A stretch of DNA of 64,000 nucleotides from Stutzerimonas urumqiensis (lineage in GTDB: Bacteria > Pseudomonadota > Gammaproteobacteria > Pseudomonadales > Pseudomonadaceae): assembly GCF_003640395.1 (NCBI RefSeq), contig NZ_RBZQ01000004.1, positions 248,001 through 312,000 of the forward strand, given 5' to 3'. Position numbers and translations under genes: made by a program. The notes beneath the pieces are model-generated. The model searched no databases and was not told where the DNA came from. It saw nothing but the letters and a program-made list of their open reading frames with translations. Shown in pieces: positions 40,493-49,343 of the stretch. Each line of letters opens with the position of its first letter. Position 1 is the first letter of the stretch.

Positions 40493-40502
40493 GCCCGGCG
40501 CC

Positions 40503-41063
40503 TCAGTGCGCCGGCCAGGCGCTGACGAACGCATCCGGCGCCAGCTCGGGCGCACGACGAGGCTCGCAATCCGGCGTGCCGATGTAGATGAAGCCGAGTA
40601 TGCGCTCGCCGTCCGCGAGGCCGAGCCCTCGCTCCACCTCGGGGTGGTAGGCCAGGTCGCCGGTTCGCCAGACGGCGCCGAGCCCCTCGGCATGGGCCGC
40701 CAGCAGGATGCCGTGCGCGGCGCAGGCGGCTGCCAGGTGCTGCTCCTGCACCGGAACCTTCGGGTGATCCTTCGGCGATGCGATGACGACGATCAGCAAG
40801 GGCGCACGCAGCGGCATCTTGCGCGCCTTGGCGATCAGTTCATCACTGGCAGCCGCGTTGCACGCCACCGCACGGGCCAGCACCTCGCCCAGCGCCTCCC
40901 GCCCCGCTCCTTCGATGGTCAGAAAGCGCCAGGGCCGCAGCTGGCCATGATCGGGCGCCCGCAGCGCCGCGCGAAACAGCCGGTCACGCTGGGCCGCGTC
41001 CGGCGCTGGCTCGCGCAGTCGGGGTACGGAAACGCGGTTAAGCAATAGATCGAAAGCGTCCAT
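40503..41063 (-). CDS. Nitroreductase family protein (YdjA-like)
   Basis: This 186-residue flavoprotein has the YdjA pattern MDAFDLLLNRVSVPRLREPAP, RAPDHGQLRPWRFL for FMN contact, and GLGAVWRTGDLAYHPEV. Members bind FMN as homodimers and reduce nitro compounds or quinones with NAD(P)H; the natural substrate is not known. The frame extends to 41120, but the ATG at 41063 is the usual start. It converges on cpxA with a ten-base gap. Confidence 0.9.
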   Translation of the reverse strand: MDAFDLLLNRVSVPRLREPAPDAAQRDRLFRAALRAPDHGQLRPWRFLTIEGAGREALGEVLARAVACNAAASDELIAKARKMPLRAPLLIVVIASPKDHPKVPVQEQHLAAACAAHGILLAAHAEGLGAVWRTGDLAYHPEVERGLGLADGERILGFIYIGTPDCEPRRAPELAPDAFVSAWPAH

Positions 41064-41123
41064 CCAGACCTCCTCAAGAAGAAGGCCCATTGTAGGGGCA
41101 TGCGGCGCGTCAGCGGGCAACCA

Positions 41124-41495
41124 TCAGGCCACGCGATCCGGCGCCAGGATCGGCTGCAGCGGTGGCATCAGCGGCGGCAGGCCATGCGCCGCGCGCGCCG
41201 CATCGCAGTGCGCGTTGGGCTCGCCATTGGCCCAGGACGCCTCGAACTCGCGGCAGGTCGAGGAGCGCTGTTCGTAGACCGTGCAGCGCACCCCGCAGCC
41301 GACGTCGCCCATCAGCCCGACGCAGCGCGCCGGCTTGCTGTCGGTTCCACGCATCGCCACGTGATAGGGGCTGATCTGGACGGTCAGGTCGTCCGGTACC
41401 GTCCCGCCATTGGAGGCACATTCCCCCCAGTAAAAGGACACACGGAAATAGGCGCAGCACGCACCGCACGTCAGGCAGGGGTTGTCGAGCGACAT
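41124..41495 (-). CDS. YkgJ family cysteine-cluster protein
   Basis: This 123-residue protein contains the CxxCxxCC metal-binding pattern near the N-terminus (NPCLTCGACCAYF) and further cysteines in RCVGLMGDVGCGVRCTVYEQRSSTCREFE, in total ten cysteines. The YkgJ (CxxCxxCC) family probably binds Zn or Fe-S; function is unknown. The start at 41495 is chosen because the upstream extension is intergenic in character. It lies in tandem with the nitroreductase gene (60-base gap). Confidence 0.88.
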   Translation of the reverse strand: MSLDNPCLTCGACCAYFRVSFYWGECASNGGTVPDDLTVQISPYHVAMRGTDSKPARCVGLMGDVGCGVRCTVYEQRSSTCREFEASWANGEPNAHCDAARAAHGLPPLMPPLQPILAPDRVA

Positions 41496-41631
41496 CGAGA
41501 GGATACTCAGGAAACCGGAATGGGCCGGCGCCCGGGCGGCTATTCTAGTGATCGGCCTGCCTTTGTGAAGAGGCCGCCAGTCGGCTTCACGCAACGCCGG
41601 CCGGACACCACCAAGGCCCGGCCCGTCGCGG

Positions 41632-41659
41632 TTTACAGCCCGGCGCAGGCGGGTAGAAT
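41632..41659 (+). promoter_or_regulatory. Putative sigma-70 promoter of trkH
   Basis: TTTACA (41632-41637), a 16-base spacer and TAGAAT (41654-41659) precede the trkH start by 33 bases. Both boxes match five of six consensus bases. Confidence 0.6.
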
Positions 41660-41692
41660 TGGCGGCCCTTTTCGTCGCCGAGCAAGTCACTC

Positions 41693-43144
41693 ATGGCACT
41701 GCCGACGTTGCGCACCATCGGTTTCATACTCGGCATCTTCCTCGTCACCCTCTCCGTCGCCATGCTGGTACCGCTCCTGACCCTCTGGGTGTTCGAGCGC
41801 AACGATGACCTGCACGCGTTCGTCTGGGGCAGCGCCATCACCTTCGGAACCGGTGCCCTGCTGATCGCCACCGGGCACAAGGTGCACGCCAAGCTTCGCC
41901 CGCGGGACATGTACTTCCTCACCACCATGAGCTGGGTCGGCGTATGCATCTTCGCCGCGCTGCCGCTGATGCTGATCCAGCACATCAGCTACACCGATGC
42001 GTTCTTCGAAGCCATGTCGGGCATCACCACGACCGGCTCGACCGTGCTCTCGGGGCTGGATTCCGCTTCGCCGGGGCTGCTGATGTGGCGCTCGCTCCTG
42101 CAATGGATCGGCGGCATCGGCTTCATCGGCATGGCGGTGGCCATCCTGCCGCTGCTGCGCGTCGGCGGGATGCGTCTGTTCCAGACCGAATCGTCGGATT
42201 GGTCGGAGAAGGTCACGCCTCGCTCGCACGTCGCCGCCAAGTACATCCTCGGCATCTATCTGGTGTTCACCGTCACGGCGATCGTGGCGTTCTGGCTGGC
42301 GGGCATGTCCTGGTTCGATGCCATCAACCACGCCTTCACTGCCGTCTCGACGGGTGGCTATTCGACCTCCGATGCGTCGCTGGCGAAGTTCAGCCCGGCC
42401 TCGCACTGGGTCGCAGTCTTCTACATGGTGCTGGGGAGCCTGCCGTTCACGCTCTACGTGGCGACCCTGCGAGGCAACCGCCGGGCGCTGCTGCGCGACC
42501 AACAGGTGCGCGGCTTCCTTTTCCTCTTGGTAGCCGTTTCAGCGCTGTTCAGCCTCTGGTATTGGCTGACGGTCGGCGGCAGCGCCCTCGATGCGGTGCG
42601 CATCGTGACCTTCAACGTCGTCACGGTCGTGAGCACGACCGGGTATGCGCTGGGTGACTACACCCAGTGGGGCGGCTTCGCGGTGATGGCGTTCTTCTAC
42701 CTGACCTTCATCGGCGGCTGCTCGGGCTCGACCACGGGCGGGTTGAAGATCTTCCGGTTTCAGGTGGCCTACGAAATGTTGCGCGCCTATCTCAACCAGC
42801 TCATCCACCCCCGCGCGGTGATCAAGCAGCGTTACAACGGCCACACCATCGACGAGGAGATCGTTCGCTCGATCCTGACCTTCTCCTTCTTCTTCACCAT
42901 GACCATCGCGGTGCTGGCGCTGTCCCTGGCGCTGCTTGGCCTGGACATGATCACCGCCCTGACCGCCGCGGCCACGGCCGTCTGCAACGTCGGCCCCGGC
43001 CTCGGTCCGGTGATCGGGCCGGCCGGCAACTTCTCCACGCTGCCCGATGCGGCAAAGTGGCTGCTATCGATCGGCATGCTGCTAGGACGGCTGGAAATCA
43101 TCACCGTCCTGGTGCTTTGCACGCGCGCCTTCTGGCGGCACTGA
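41693..43144 (+). CDS. trkH: Trk potassium uptake membrane protein TrkH
   Basis: This 483-residue membrane protein has about ten hydrophobic helices arranged as four M-P-M repeats. Selectivity-filter loops with central glycines are visible (GITTTGSTVLSGLD, AVSTGGYSTSD, VVSTTGYALGDY, AVCNVGPGLGPV). It imports K+ together with the cytoplasmic NAD-binding TrkA, which is not in this window. The GCSGSTTGGLKIFR motif is characteristic of TrkH over TrkG-like variants. Downstream is a convergent AraC-family gene. Confidence 0.96.
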   Translation: MALPTLRTIGFILGIFLVTLSVAMLVPLLTLWVFERNDDLHAFVWGSAITFGTGALLIATGHKVHAKLRPRDMYFLTTMSWVGVCIFAALPLMLIQHISYTDAFFEAMSGITTTGSTVLSGLDSASPGLLMWRSLLQWIGGIGFIGMAVAILPLLRVGGMRLFQTESSDWSEKVTPRSHVAAKYILGIYLVFTVTAIVAFWLAGMSWFDAINHAFTAVSTGGYSTSDASLAKFSPASHWVAVFYMVLGSLPFTLYVATLRGNRRALLRDQQVRGFLFLLVAVSALFSLWYWLTVGGSALDAVRIVTFNVVTVVSTTGYALGDYTQWGGFAVMAFFYLTFIGGCSGSTTGGLKIFRFQVAYEMLRAYLNQLIHPRAVIKQRYNGHTIDEEIVRSILTFSFFFTMTIAVLALSLALLGLDMITALTAAATAVCNVGPGLGPVIGPAGNFSTLPDAAKWLLSIGMLLGRLEIITVLVLCTRAFWRH

Positions 43145-43147
43145 AGG

Positions 43148-44149
43148 TCAATCGCCGGCGCGGAACGCCTTGGGCGTCGTCCCGAACCAGCGCTTGAATG
43201 CCCGAAAGAAGTTGCTCGGATCGGAAAAACCCAGCAGGTAGGCGATCTCCAGCAGGCGTAGCTCGGGCTGCGCCAGGTATTGCCGGGCCAGCGTGCGCCG
43301 CGTCTCGTCGAGCAACACCTGGAAACTCGTGCCTTCCTCCTGCAGCCGCCGCTGGAATGTCCGTGCGGACAGGTTGAGCATGCGCGCGACCGCCTCTTTC
43401 TTGGGCTCGCTCTGCGGCAGCAGACGACAGAGGATCTGCCGCGTTTCGTGACTGAGCCGGTCACTGGCGAAGCGCGCCAGGTAATCCCCAGCAAAGCGAT
43501 CGTGCACCAGCGCCAGGGCTTCGTTCGCCGACGGCAGCGGCCGATCGAGGTCGGCGTTGCCGAAGAGCAGCGCGTCCTGCTCGGCGCCGAAGCACAGGGG
43601 CGCCGCAAAGATGTCGCGATACGGGGCCAAATCGGCGGGCGCCGCGCCCTGCAACCGTACCTGTCGCGGCACGATGGGCGTGTCGGTAAGCCATCGACAA
43701 AAGGCGAGCAGGCTGGCCAGCGCCCCTTCGGCCGCCTGGCGGGCCGGCGGCAAGGCGTCGCCATGGATACGCAAGCTCAGGACGCAGCCTTCGCCCGTCT
43801 CGATCATGCCAAGCTCGGCCCCTTCGGCGATGATCCGCTGATACCGCAGCAGCCGCGCGAAACCCTCGCGCAGCGTACCGCTGGTCATCAAGGCATACCC
43901 CACGACATGCATGGCCGCGGGCCGGATCACCTGGGCCATGCGCAGGCCGATCGCCGGATCGCCGGTCAGCTCGACCGCCCGGTGCCAGAGCCGGGTGATG
44001 TCGTCCTGTGGGAAGCGCGCTTCCGGGTCGTCCAGCGCGTCGTAGTCGAGATGCAGCTCATGGAATAGGCGCGGGCAATCGAGACCGGCCAGGGTCAGCG
44101 CCTGGACGATGCTCTGAACCCAGCGGGAGGAGGTGGTGCGCTCGGTCAT
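43148..44149 (-). CDS. AraC family regulator with arabinose-binding-like domain
   Basis: This 333-residue regulator has an N-terminal domain of the type often labelled Arabinose_bd (RLWHRAVELTGDPAIGLRMAQVIRPAAMHVVGYALMTSGTLREGFARLLRY) and a C-terminal double helix-turn-helix (KEAVARMLNLSARTFQRRLQEEGTSF...LRLLEIAYLLGFSDPSNFFRAFKRWFG). The relatives OruR and ArgR-like proteins sense amino-acid-type ligands, but no target can be named. It is divergent from an Mpo1-like gene, with 135 bases between. Confidence 0.92.
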   Translation of the reverse strand: MTERTTSSRWVQSIVQALTLAGLDCPRLFHELHLDYDALDDPEARFPQDDITRLWHRAVELTGDPAIGLRMAQVIRPAAMHVVGYALMTSGTLREGFARLLRYQRIIAEGAELGMIETGEGCVLSLRIHGDALPPARQAAEGALASLLAFCRWLTDTPIVPRQVRLQGAAPADLAPYRDIFAAPLCFGAEQDALLFGNADLDRPLPSANEALALVHDRFAGDYLARFASDRLSHETRQILCRLLPQSEPKKEAVARMLNLSARTFQRRLQEEGTSFQVLLDETRRTLARQYLAQPELRLLEIAYLLGFSDPSNFFRAFKRWFGTTPKAFRAGD

Positions 44150-44284
44150 AGGCTTTCCGCTTGTGCCGACGCGCGCCTGCGCCCGGCCGAGGTGGCCGCA
44201 AGGATACTAAACTGGCATCGATTGTCACTGGCGCGGCCAGGCCGCAGGCCTAGACTGCGGGCAGACAATGACAGGAGGTGCGAG

Positions 44285-44602
44285 ATGCGCGCGCAAACCA
44301 CCGGACGCTTCACCCGCTTTGCCGATTTCTATCCCTTCTACCTCGAGGAACACCGCAACCCGACCTGCCGGCGCCTGCACTTCGCCGGGAGCGTGCTGGT
44401 GCTCGCCTTGCTGGCCGCCACGCTGGCGACGGGCCAATGGTTACTTCTGCTGGCGATGCCCGTCGTGGGCTATGGCTTCGCCTGGGTCGGTCATTTCGTC
44501 TTCGAGAAGAACCGGCCGGCAACCTTCCAGTACCCGCTGTACAGTTTGCTCGGCGACTGGGTGATGTTCCGGGACATGCTGATCGGCCGCATCCGCTTCT
44601 GA
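44285..44602 (+). CDS. DUF962/Mpo1-like membrane protein
   Basis: This 105-residue protein matches the DUF962 family, which includes yeast Mpo1, an Fe(II) dioxygenase for 2-hydroxy fatty acids. The conserved histidines are H23 (EEHRNPTCRRLHFAG), H32 and H70 (WVGHFVFEKNRPATF). Two hydrophobic helices span about residues 35-67. The frame is open from 44192, but the ATG at 44285 follows an AGGAGG site. The overlap in theme with the next HD-type gene, another possible non-heme iron enzyme, is notable. Confidence 0.88.
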   Translation: MRAQTTGRFTRFADFYPFYLEEHRNPTCRRLHFAGSVLVLALLAATLATGQWLLLLAMPVVGYGFAWVGHFVFEKNRPATFQYPLYSLLGDWVMFRDMLIGRIRF

Positions 44603-44620
44603 CCGCTCGAGGCCACGTCG

Positions 44621-45196
44621 ATGACACACAGAGCCACCTTCAAACACATGCAAGACGGCACCGCCGATGACTGGGCGATCATCGCCGCCGATTTCGGCGC
44701 CTATGCTCGCGGTCTGCCGGAACGGGTCATCGCTCACCTCAAGCTCCTGGATGGCGATTTCGGCGGCTTCCCGGTCGATCGGCTGACCCACTCCCTGCAA
44801 ACGGCCACCCGCGCCCACCGCGACGGGCGCGACGAGGAGTACGTCGTCTGCGCCTTGCTGCACGACATCGGCGATACCCTGGGCACCTACAACCATCCCG
44901 ACATCGCCGCCGCCATCCTCAAGCCCTTCGTCAGCGCCGAGAACCACTGGATGGTGGAAAAGCACGGCCTGTTCCAGGGCTATTACTTCTTCCATCACCT
45001 GGGCATGGATCGCCATCTGCGCGAGCAATTCAACGGCCATCCGCTGTACCAGCACACCGCCGAATTCTGCGCGAAGTACGACGCCGCCGCGTTCGACCCG
45101 GACTACGACACGCTGCCGCTGGATTACTTCGTGCCGATGGTCCGGCGCGTCCTGGCCAGGCCCCGGCAATCGATCTACCGAAAGACCGAAGACTGA
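44621..45196 (+). CDS. HD-domain protein, possible diiron (PhnZ/MIOX-like) oxygenase or phosphohydrolase
   Basis: This 191-residue HD-fold protein has H57 (LTHSLQTATRA), the H81-D82 pair (CALLHDIGD), H92, H115 (MVEKHGLFQGYYFF) and D154. The extra histidines and the spacing recall the HD-domain oxygenases PhnZ and MIOX, which use a mixed-valent diiron centre, more than simple one-metal phosphohydrolases. Substrate is unknown. It follows the Mpo1-like gene by 18 bases, so the two are likely co-expressed. Confidence 0.8.
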   Translation: MTHRATFKHMQDGTADDWAIIAADFGAYARGLPERVIAHLKLLDGDFGGFPVDRLTHSLQTATRAHRDGRDEEYVVCALLHDIGDTLGTYNHPDIAAAILKPFVSAENHWMVEKHGLFQGYYFFHHLGMDRHLREQFNGHPLYQHTAEFCAKYDAAAFDPDYDTLPLDYFVPMVRRVLARPRQSIYRKTED

Positions 45197-45326
45197 GCGG
45201 CACGCCTTTCGGCAGGCATGTTTGGCGTCAAACCCCGGCTTGGCTATCATGCCGCCGACCCGGGCACCGCCATGGACACCGGCAGTACGTCGACGCGACG
45301 CGCGACGATTCAAAGGGACCGCACGC

Positions 45327-46715
45327 ATGAATTCAGTTCTCGGTGACCGACGCAAGGGCCTGGCCTCACGGCCGCTGCGCGAATACCACTCCCGCGTCCT
45401 CGCCTTTCTCGCCTGCGCCGCCAGCCTGGCCGCCGGGACCTACACCCAGTTCTATTCGATCGAACTGCTGTGGATGGTCCCCTACGCCCTGCTCTACCCG
45501 CACCTGGCCTACCACCTGAGTTATCGCTTCCGCCGCGATCACGCGGAGCTGACCAGCCGCACCCTGCTCTGCCTCGACGCGCTGAATGCCGGTTGCGCCA
45601 TCGTCCTGCTCGGTTTCACGCCGGTTCCGAGCCTGATGTTCCTGCTCATCCTGACCTTCAGCGCGCTGATCACCGGTGGCGTCCGGCACTTCCTGATGGG
45701 CCTGCTCTGGCTCTCGGTCGGCATCGCGGCTTGCAGTCTGCTCGTCCCGCTGCAGCTCAAGGCACCGACCGACACCCTGGTGGCGTTGGTGAGCATCGCC
45801 TTCGCGACGCTGTACATCTGCATCACCGCTTATTTCGTGCATCAGCAGGACCTGCGCCTGGCCGAAGCGCGTCGGGAGATCGAGGCCGAACAGGCCAAGG
45901 CGGCACGCCTGGCGCGCAACCTCGCCAAATACCTCTCGCCCCAGGTTTGGGAATCGATCTTCAACGGCAAACGGCATGTCCGCCTGGAAACCCAGCGGAA
46001 AAAGCTCACCGTCTTCTTTTCCGACATCAAGGGCTTCACCGAGCTGGCCGAAGAGCTGGAAGCCGAGGCACTCACCGATCTGCTCAACACATATCTGACC
46101 GAAATGTCGCGCATCGCCCTCAAGCACGGCGGCACCATCGACAAGTTCGTCGGCGATTGCGTCATGGTGTTCTTCGGCGATCCGACCACCCAGGGGGCCA
46201 AGAAGGATGCCGTCGCGGCCGTCTCGATGGCCATCGCGATGCGCAAACACATGAAGGTGCTGCGCCAGCACTGGCGTGCGCGGGGTATCACCAAGCCGCT
46301 GGAGATCCGCATGGGCCTCAACACCGGCTATTGCACGGTGGGCAACTTCGGCGCAGACACCCGCATGGACTACACCATCATCGGGCGCGACGTGAACCTC
46401 GCCAGCCGCCTGGAAAGCGCCGCCGAGGCCGGTGAAATCCTGATCTCGCACGAGACCTACTCACTGGTGAAGGACCTGATCATGTGCCGCGACAAGGGCC
46501 AGATCCCGGTCAAGGGCTTCTCCCGTCCGGTGCAGATCTATCAGGTCGTGGATTTCCGCCGCGATCTCGGGGCGACCTCCAGTTACCTGGAGCATGAGCT
46601 GCCGGGCTTTTCGATGTACCTGGACACCAACGGCGTTCAGAACTTCGACAAAGACCGAGTGATTCAGGCGCTCGAACAGGCGACCGAAAAACTGCGTGAC
46701 AAGGTCATTCTCTGA
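45327..46715 (+). CDS. cyaB: Class III adenylate cyclase CyaB with MASE2 domain
   Basis: This 462-residue membrane cyclase makes cAMP from ATP. Residues 15-175 form the MASE2 sensor of about six membrane helices; a helical linker (175-225) leads to the class III catalytic domain with metal aspartates D233 (FFSDIKGFTEL) and D277 (VGDCVMVFFGDP), and DYTIIGRDVNLASRLE. It matches P. aeruginosa CyaB, the main source of cAMP for the regulator Vfr. The frame is open from 45222; MNSVLGDRRKGL is the family start. Confidence 0.94.
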   Translation: MNSVLGDRRKGLASRPLREYHSRVLAFLACAASLAAGTYTQFYSIELLWMVPYALLYPHLAYHLSYRFRRDHAELTSRTLLCLDALNAGCAIVLLGFTPVPSLMFLLILTFSALITGGVRHFLMGLLWLSVGIAACSLLVPLQLKAPTDTLVALVSIAFATLYICITAYFVHQQDLRLAEARREIEAEQAKAARLARNLAKYLSPQVWESIFNGKRHVRLETQRKKLTVFFSDIKGFTELAEELEAEALTDLLNTYLTEMSRIALKHGGTIDKFVGDCVMVFFGDPTTQGAKKDAVAAVSMAIAMRKHMKVLRQHWRARGITKPLEIRMGLNTGYCTVGNFGADTRMDYTIIGRDVNLASRLESAAEAGEILISHETYSLVKDLIMCRDKGQIPVKGFSRPVQIYQVVDFRRDLGATSSYLEHELPGFSMYLDTNGVQNFDKDRVIQALEQATEKLRDKVIL

Positions 46716-46778
46716 GGCATGACTGGCTCACCCGGCGGCGCGCGCTAAACTGGCGACCCGCTACGGAGAGAGCCGCAC

Positions 46779-47549
46779 GTGAGCGCCATCCTGTCCCTGC
46801 GCGATTACACGCGCGACGTCATCTGCCATAGCCATGACCACGTGCAGCTGCTGTTCGGTCTGCAGGGCACGCTCGACCTCGAGATCAGCGGCCACGCGGG
46901 CTCGCTGCGACGCCTGCCCCGGCAAACGCTCGCCGTCGTACCGGCCGCGACGCAGCACGCCTGCGACAGCCGGACCGGTAGCCGTTGCCTGGTGCTCGAC
47001 GTGCCGGAGCACTGGGTGCGCAGCCGCCTCGCCGGGCGTACCGACAGCAGCCTGCGACTGTTCGAGCGACCCCTGATCCAGGACATGACCGTGTCCCAGT
47101 ACCAGCTCGTAGACTGGCTCGCCCGGCACGCCACCATCGACCGCACGCTGGGCGAACATGGCGCGGCGCTGCTCATCGCCAGCCTTGCGCAAGACTGCGC
47201 ACCCGCCGAAGCGTCGGCGTTTCCGCTCGCTGCCCTGCGCGCGCACATCGACCGCCACCTGCAGCATCCCTTGCAGGTGGCTGACCTGGCCCGGTTATGC
47301 GGGCTGTCCGTCGCCCGCCTGCATGCGCGCTTTCTCGCCGAAACCGGGCACTCGCCGATGGCATACGTGCGCGAGCGCCGGCTGGCGCGTGCTCACGCCT
47401 TGCTGCAAAGCACCGACCTGCCCATCGGGGAGGTCGCGGCGAGGGTCGGTTACGACTCGCAGAGCGCGTTCGCCGCCGCCGTCAGGCAGGCCTACGGCAA
47501 GAGTCCGAGGCAGCTCAAGCGAGAGCCTCTCGACAAAACTGGCGAGTAG
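46779..47549 (+). CDS. AraC family transcriptional regulator
   Basis: This 256-residue regulator begins at GTG and has an N-terminal cupin (YTRDVICHSHDHVQLLFGLQGTLDLEISG) and a C-terminal AraC helix-turn-helix pair (LQVADLARLCGLSVARLHARFLAETGHSP and LPIGEVAARVGYDSQSAFAAAVRQAYGKSP). It lies 42 bases before a DMT-family exporter gene in the same direction, so it is the likely local regulator of that exporter. The ligand is unknown. Confidence 0.92.
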   Translation: MSAILSLRDYTRDVICHSHDHVQLLFGLQGTLDLEISGHAGSLRRLPRQTLAVVPAATQHACDSRTGSRCLVLDVPEHWVRSRLAGRTDSSLRLFERPLIQDMTVSQYQLVDWLARHATIDRTLGEHGAALLIASLAQDCAPAEASAFPLAALRAHIDRHLQHPLQVADLARLCGLSVARLHARFLAETGHSPMAYVRERRLARAHALLQSTDLPIGEVAARVGYDSQSAFAAAVRQAYGKSPRQLKREPLDKTGE

Positions 47550-47591
47550 GCTCGACAGACGTCGCGACGCCCCTCGCGCTAAGGTGCCTCC

Positions 47592-48530
47592 ATGTCGGTG
47601 GCAGCCCGCCACCCGCTCTTCGACGGATATGCCATGACGCGGCGCCAGGCGCTTATTGCCATCCACATCGGTGCATTGATGTTCGGCCTCTCCGGCGTGT
47701 TCGGGAAACTGGCCGAAAGCGCCCCCCTGTTCATTACCTTCGCCCGGGCGCTGTTCGCCGTCCTGGCGCTGGCCTCCGCGGCCACCCTGATCGATATTCG
47801 CGGCGAGGCGATCAGCTGGAAGCGAGGCGCGGGACTGGTTGCCGGCGGGCTTCTGCTGGGAGGTCACTGGCTGACCTTCTTCATCGCCGTGAAAACCGCG
47901 GGCGTCGGCATCGCCACCCTTGGCTTCGCGAGCTTTCCGGCCTTCACCATCCTGCTCGAAGGCGTGCTGTTCCGTGAGCGAACCCGGCCTGTCGAATTCG
48001 CCCTGGTTGGGCTCGTCTGCGTTGGCCTGGTACTGGTTGCGCCGACGCCCAGCGTGCAGAGCGAGGCAACGCTGGGGCTTCTCTACGGGGTGCTCTCGGG
48101 CCTGTTGTTCGCCATGCTGGCCCTGCTCAACCGCGCCGTGACGCGTGGCATCAATCCCATCCGCGCAGCGCTCTGGCAGAACCTGGCGATCGTGCTGGTG
48201 CTGTTGCCGTGGAACTGGCAAGGCATCGGCGAGGTTCCTGCGATGGACTGGCTGTGGCTCGCCATGCTGGGCGTGCTGTGCACCGGGCTCGCGCATAGCT
48301 TCTTCGTCGCCAGCCTGCGCGTACTGAACGCGCGTACGACCTCGGTGATCTTCGCCCTGGAGCCGGTCTATGGCATCGCCTTCGCCTGGTGGCTGTTCGC
48401 CGAGCGACCCGGCGGCGCCATGCTTTTCGGCGGCGCCATGATCATCCTGGCGAGCGTCATCGCCAGTCGCCTGAAAGAGCCGGATGCTCGCCCCGCACCG
48501 GGCAGGCCGCCGGTCGCGCAGGAACCCTAG
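47592..48530 (+). CDS. EamA/DMT-family transporter
   Basis: This 312-residue protein has ten membrane helices in two EamA repeats (for example HIGALMFGLSGVFGKLAESAPLF and LLYGVLSGLLFAMLALLNRAVTRG). DMT members export amino acids and other metabolites. A second possible start lies at 47634, but the first ATG has an AAGGTG ribosome-binding site. The gene overlaps the convergent SelW-like gene by four bases at its 3' end. Substrate cannot be predicted. Confidence 0.9.
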   Translation: MSVAARHPLFDGYAMTRRQALIAIHIGALMFGLSGVFGKLAESAPLFITFARALFAVLALASAATLIDIRGEAISWKRGAGLVAGGLLLGGHWLTFFIAVKTAGVGIATLGFASFPAFTILLEGVLFRERTRPVEFALVGLVCVGLVLVAPTPSVQSEATLGLLYGVLSGLLFAMLALLNRAVTRGINPIRAALWQNLAIVLVLLPWNWQGIGEVPAMDWLWLAMLGVLCTGLAHSFFVASLRVLNARTTSVIFALEPVYGIAFAWWLFAERPGGAMLFGGAMIILASVIASRLKEPDARPAPGRPPVAQEP

Positions 48531-48805
48531 CGGTCGTTGTGACCCAGCGACCGGTCGGGATCGATCCGATCGCGGACACGCTGCTTCAGCACCTTCGCCT
48601 CGGGAAAGCCCTGGTCGCGTTTTCGCTCCCAGATCTCATGGCCATCACAGGTGATGCGGAACACGCCGCCGGTTCCCGGCTCAAGGCAGACACGACCCAG
48701 GTCGTCGCTGAAGGTCGAGAGAAGCTCCTGCGCCAGCCAGGCCGCTCGCAGCAGCCACTGACATTGCGTGCAGTAGGTGATGACGATCTCCGGTCTGGTA
48801 GCCAT
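48527..48805 (-). CDS. SelT/SelW/SelH family (Rdx) protein
   Basis: This 92-residue thioredoxin-like protein has the C-x-x-C redox motif CTQC near the start (EIVITYCTQCQWLLRAAWLAQELL) and the conserved TGGVFRITCDGHEIWERKRDQGFPEAK. It is the cysteine form of selenoprotein W-type proteins. The exact redox partner is unknown. It is six bases downstream of the MarR-type gene, so the two are probably co-transcribed. Confidence 0.92.
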   Translation of the reverse strand: MATRPEIVITYCTQCQWLLRAAWLAQELLSTFSDDLGRVCLEPGTGGVFRITCDGHEIWERKRDQGFPEAKVLKQRVRDRIDPDRSLGHNDR

Positions 48806-48811
48806 GGGTCC

Positions 48812-49246
48812 TTACTCCCTTGTCAGGTTGGCGAGGATGCGCTCGTGCACGTCCTCGCACCGTCGTACGTCTTCTTCGGCAATGCCGACGAACACTTCGC
48901 TTCGCATCTGCGAGGCGATGGTCTCGATCTGCTCGATCAAGGGCCGCGCCTGCTCGGTCAGGGTCACGCGCTTGGCACGACGGTCTTCGGGCACCGTCAC
49001 GCGCTTGACCAGCCGCTGCGATTCGAGGCTGTCGAGCAGCCGAGCCAGCGTGGGCCCTTCGACGCCGACGATTTGCGCCAGCTCCCGCTGGGTGGGCGGC
49101 GATTTCATGACCGAGAGGTGGCGAAGCACCAGCCAGCGCGCCTGAGACAGGCCCAGGTTCGCCAGTCGCCGATCGAGCTCGGCGCGCCAGGCGCGGGAAA
49201 GCAGCGCGAGCTGCAAGCCAAAGGAATGTTGCGAGTACTGCGGCAT
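48812..49246 (-). CDS. MarR/SlyA family transcriptional regulator
   Basis: This 144-residue winged-helix regulator has the pattern LGLSQARWLVLRHLS, TQRELAQIVGVEGPTLARLLDSLESQRLVKRVTVPEDRRAKRVTLTEQ, in which the recognition helix and the DRR wing are clear. It is close to pseudomonad SlyA-type proteins. A perfect inverted repeat 20 bases before the start is its probable own operator. The co-transcribed SelW-like gene suggests a link with redox stress, which is inference. Confidence 0.92.
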   Translation of the reverse strand: MPQYSQHSFGLQLALLSRAWRAELDRRLANLGLSQARWLVLRHLSVMKSPPTQRELAQIVGVEGPTLARLLDSLESQRLVKRVTVPEDRRAKRVTLTEQARPLIEQIETIASQMRSEVFVGIAEEDVRRCEDVHERILANLTRE

Positions 49247-49266
49247 GGCAAAAGGATTCCAGGGTG

Positions 49267-49292
49267 ATGCTTATTATTAGGAAACTAAGCAT
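49267..49292. promoter_or_regulatory. Inverted-repeat operator of the MarR/SlyA gene
   Basis: ATGCTTA (49267-49273) and TAAGCAT (49286-49292) are perfectly complementary and separated by 12 AT-rich bases, which contain a TAATAA that could be the -10 box on the minus strand. The site lies 20-46 bases before the MarR start and fits autorepression. Confidence 0.7.
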
Positions 49293-49343
49293 AGTCCAGC
49301 CGCTGCACAAGCGCAGCGGCCAGGGAAAACGCTTCAAGGCATG

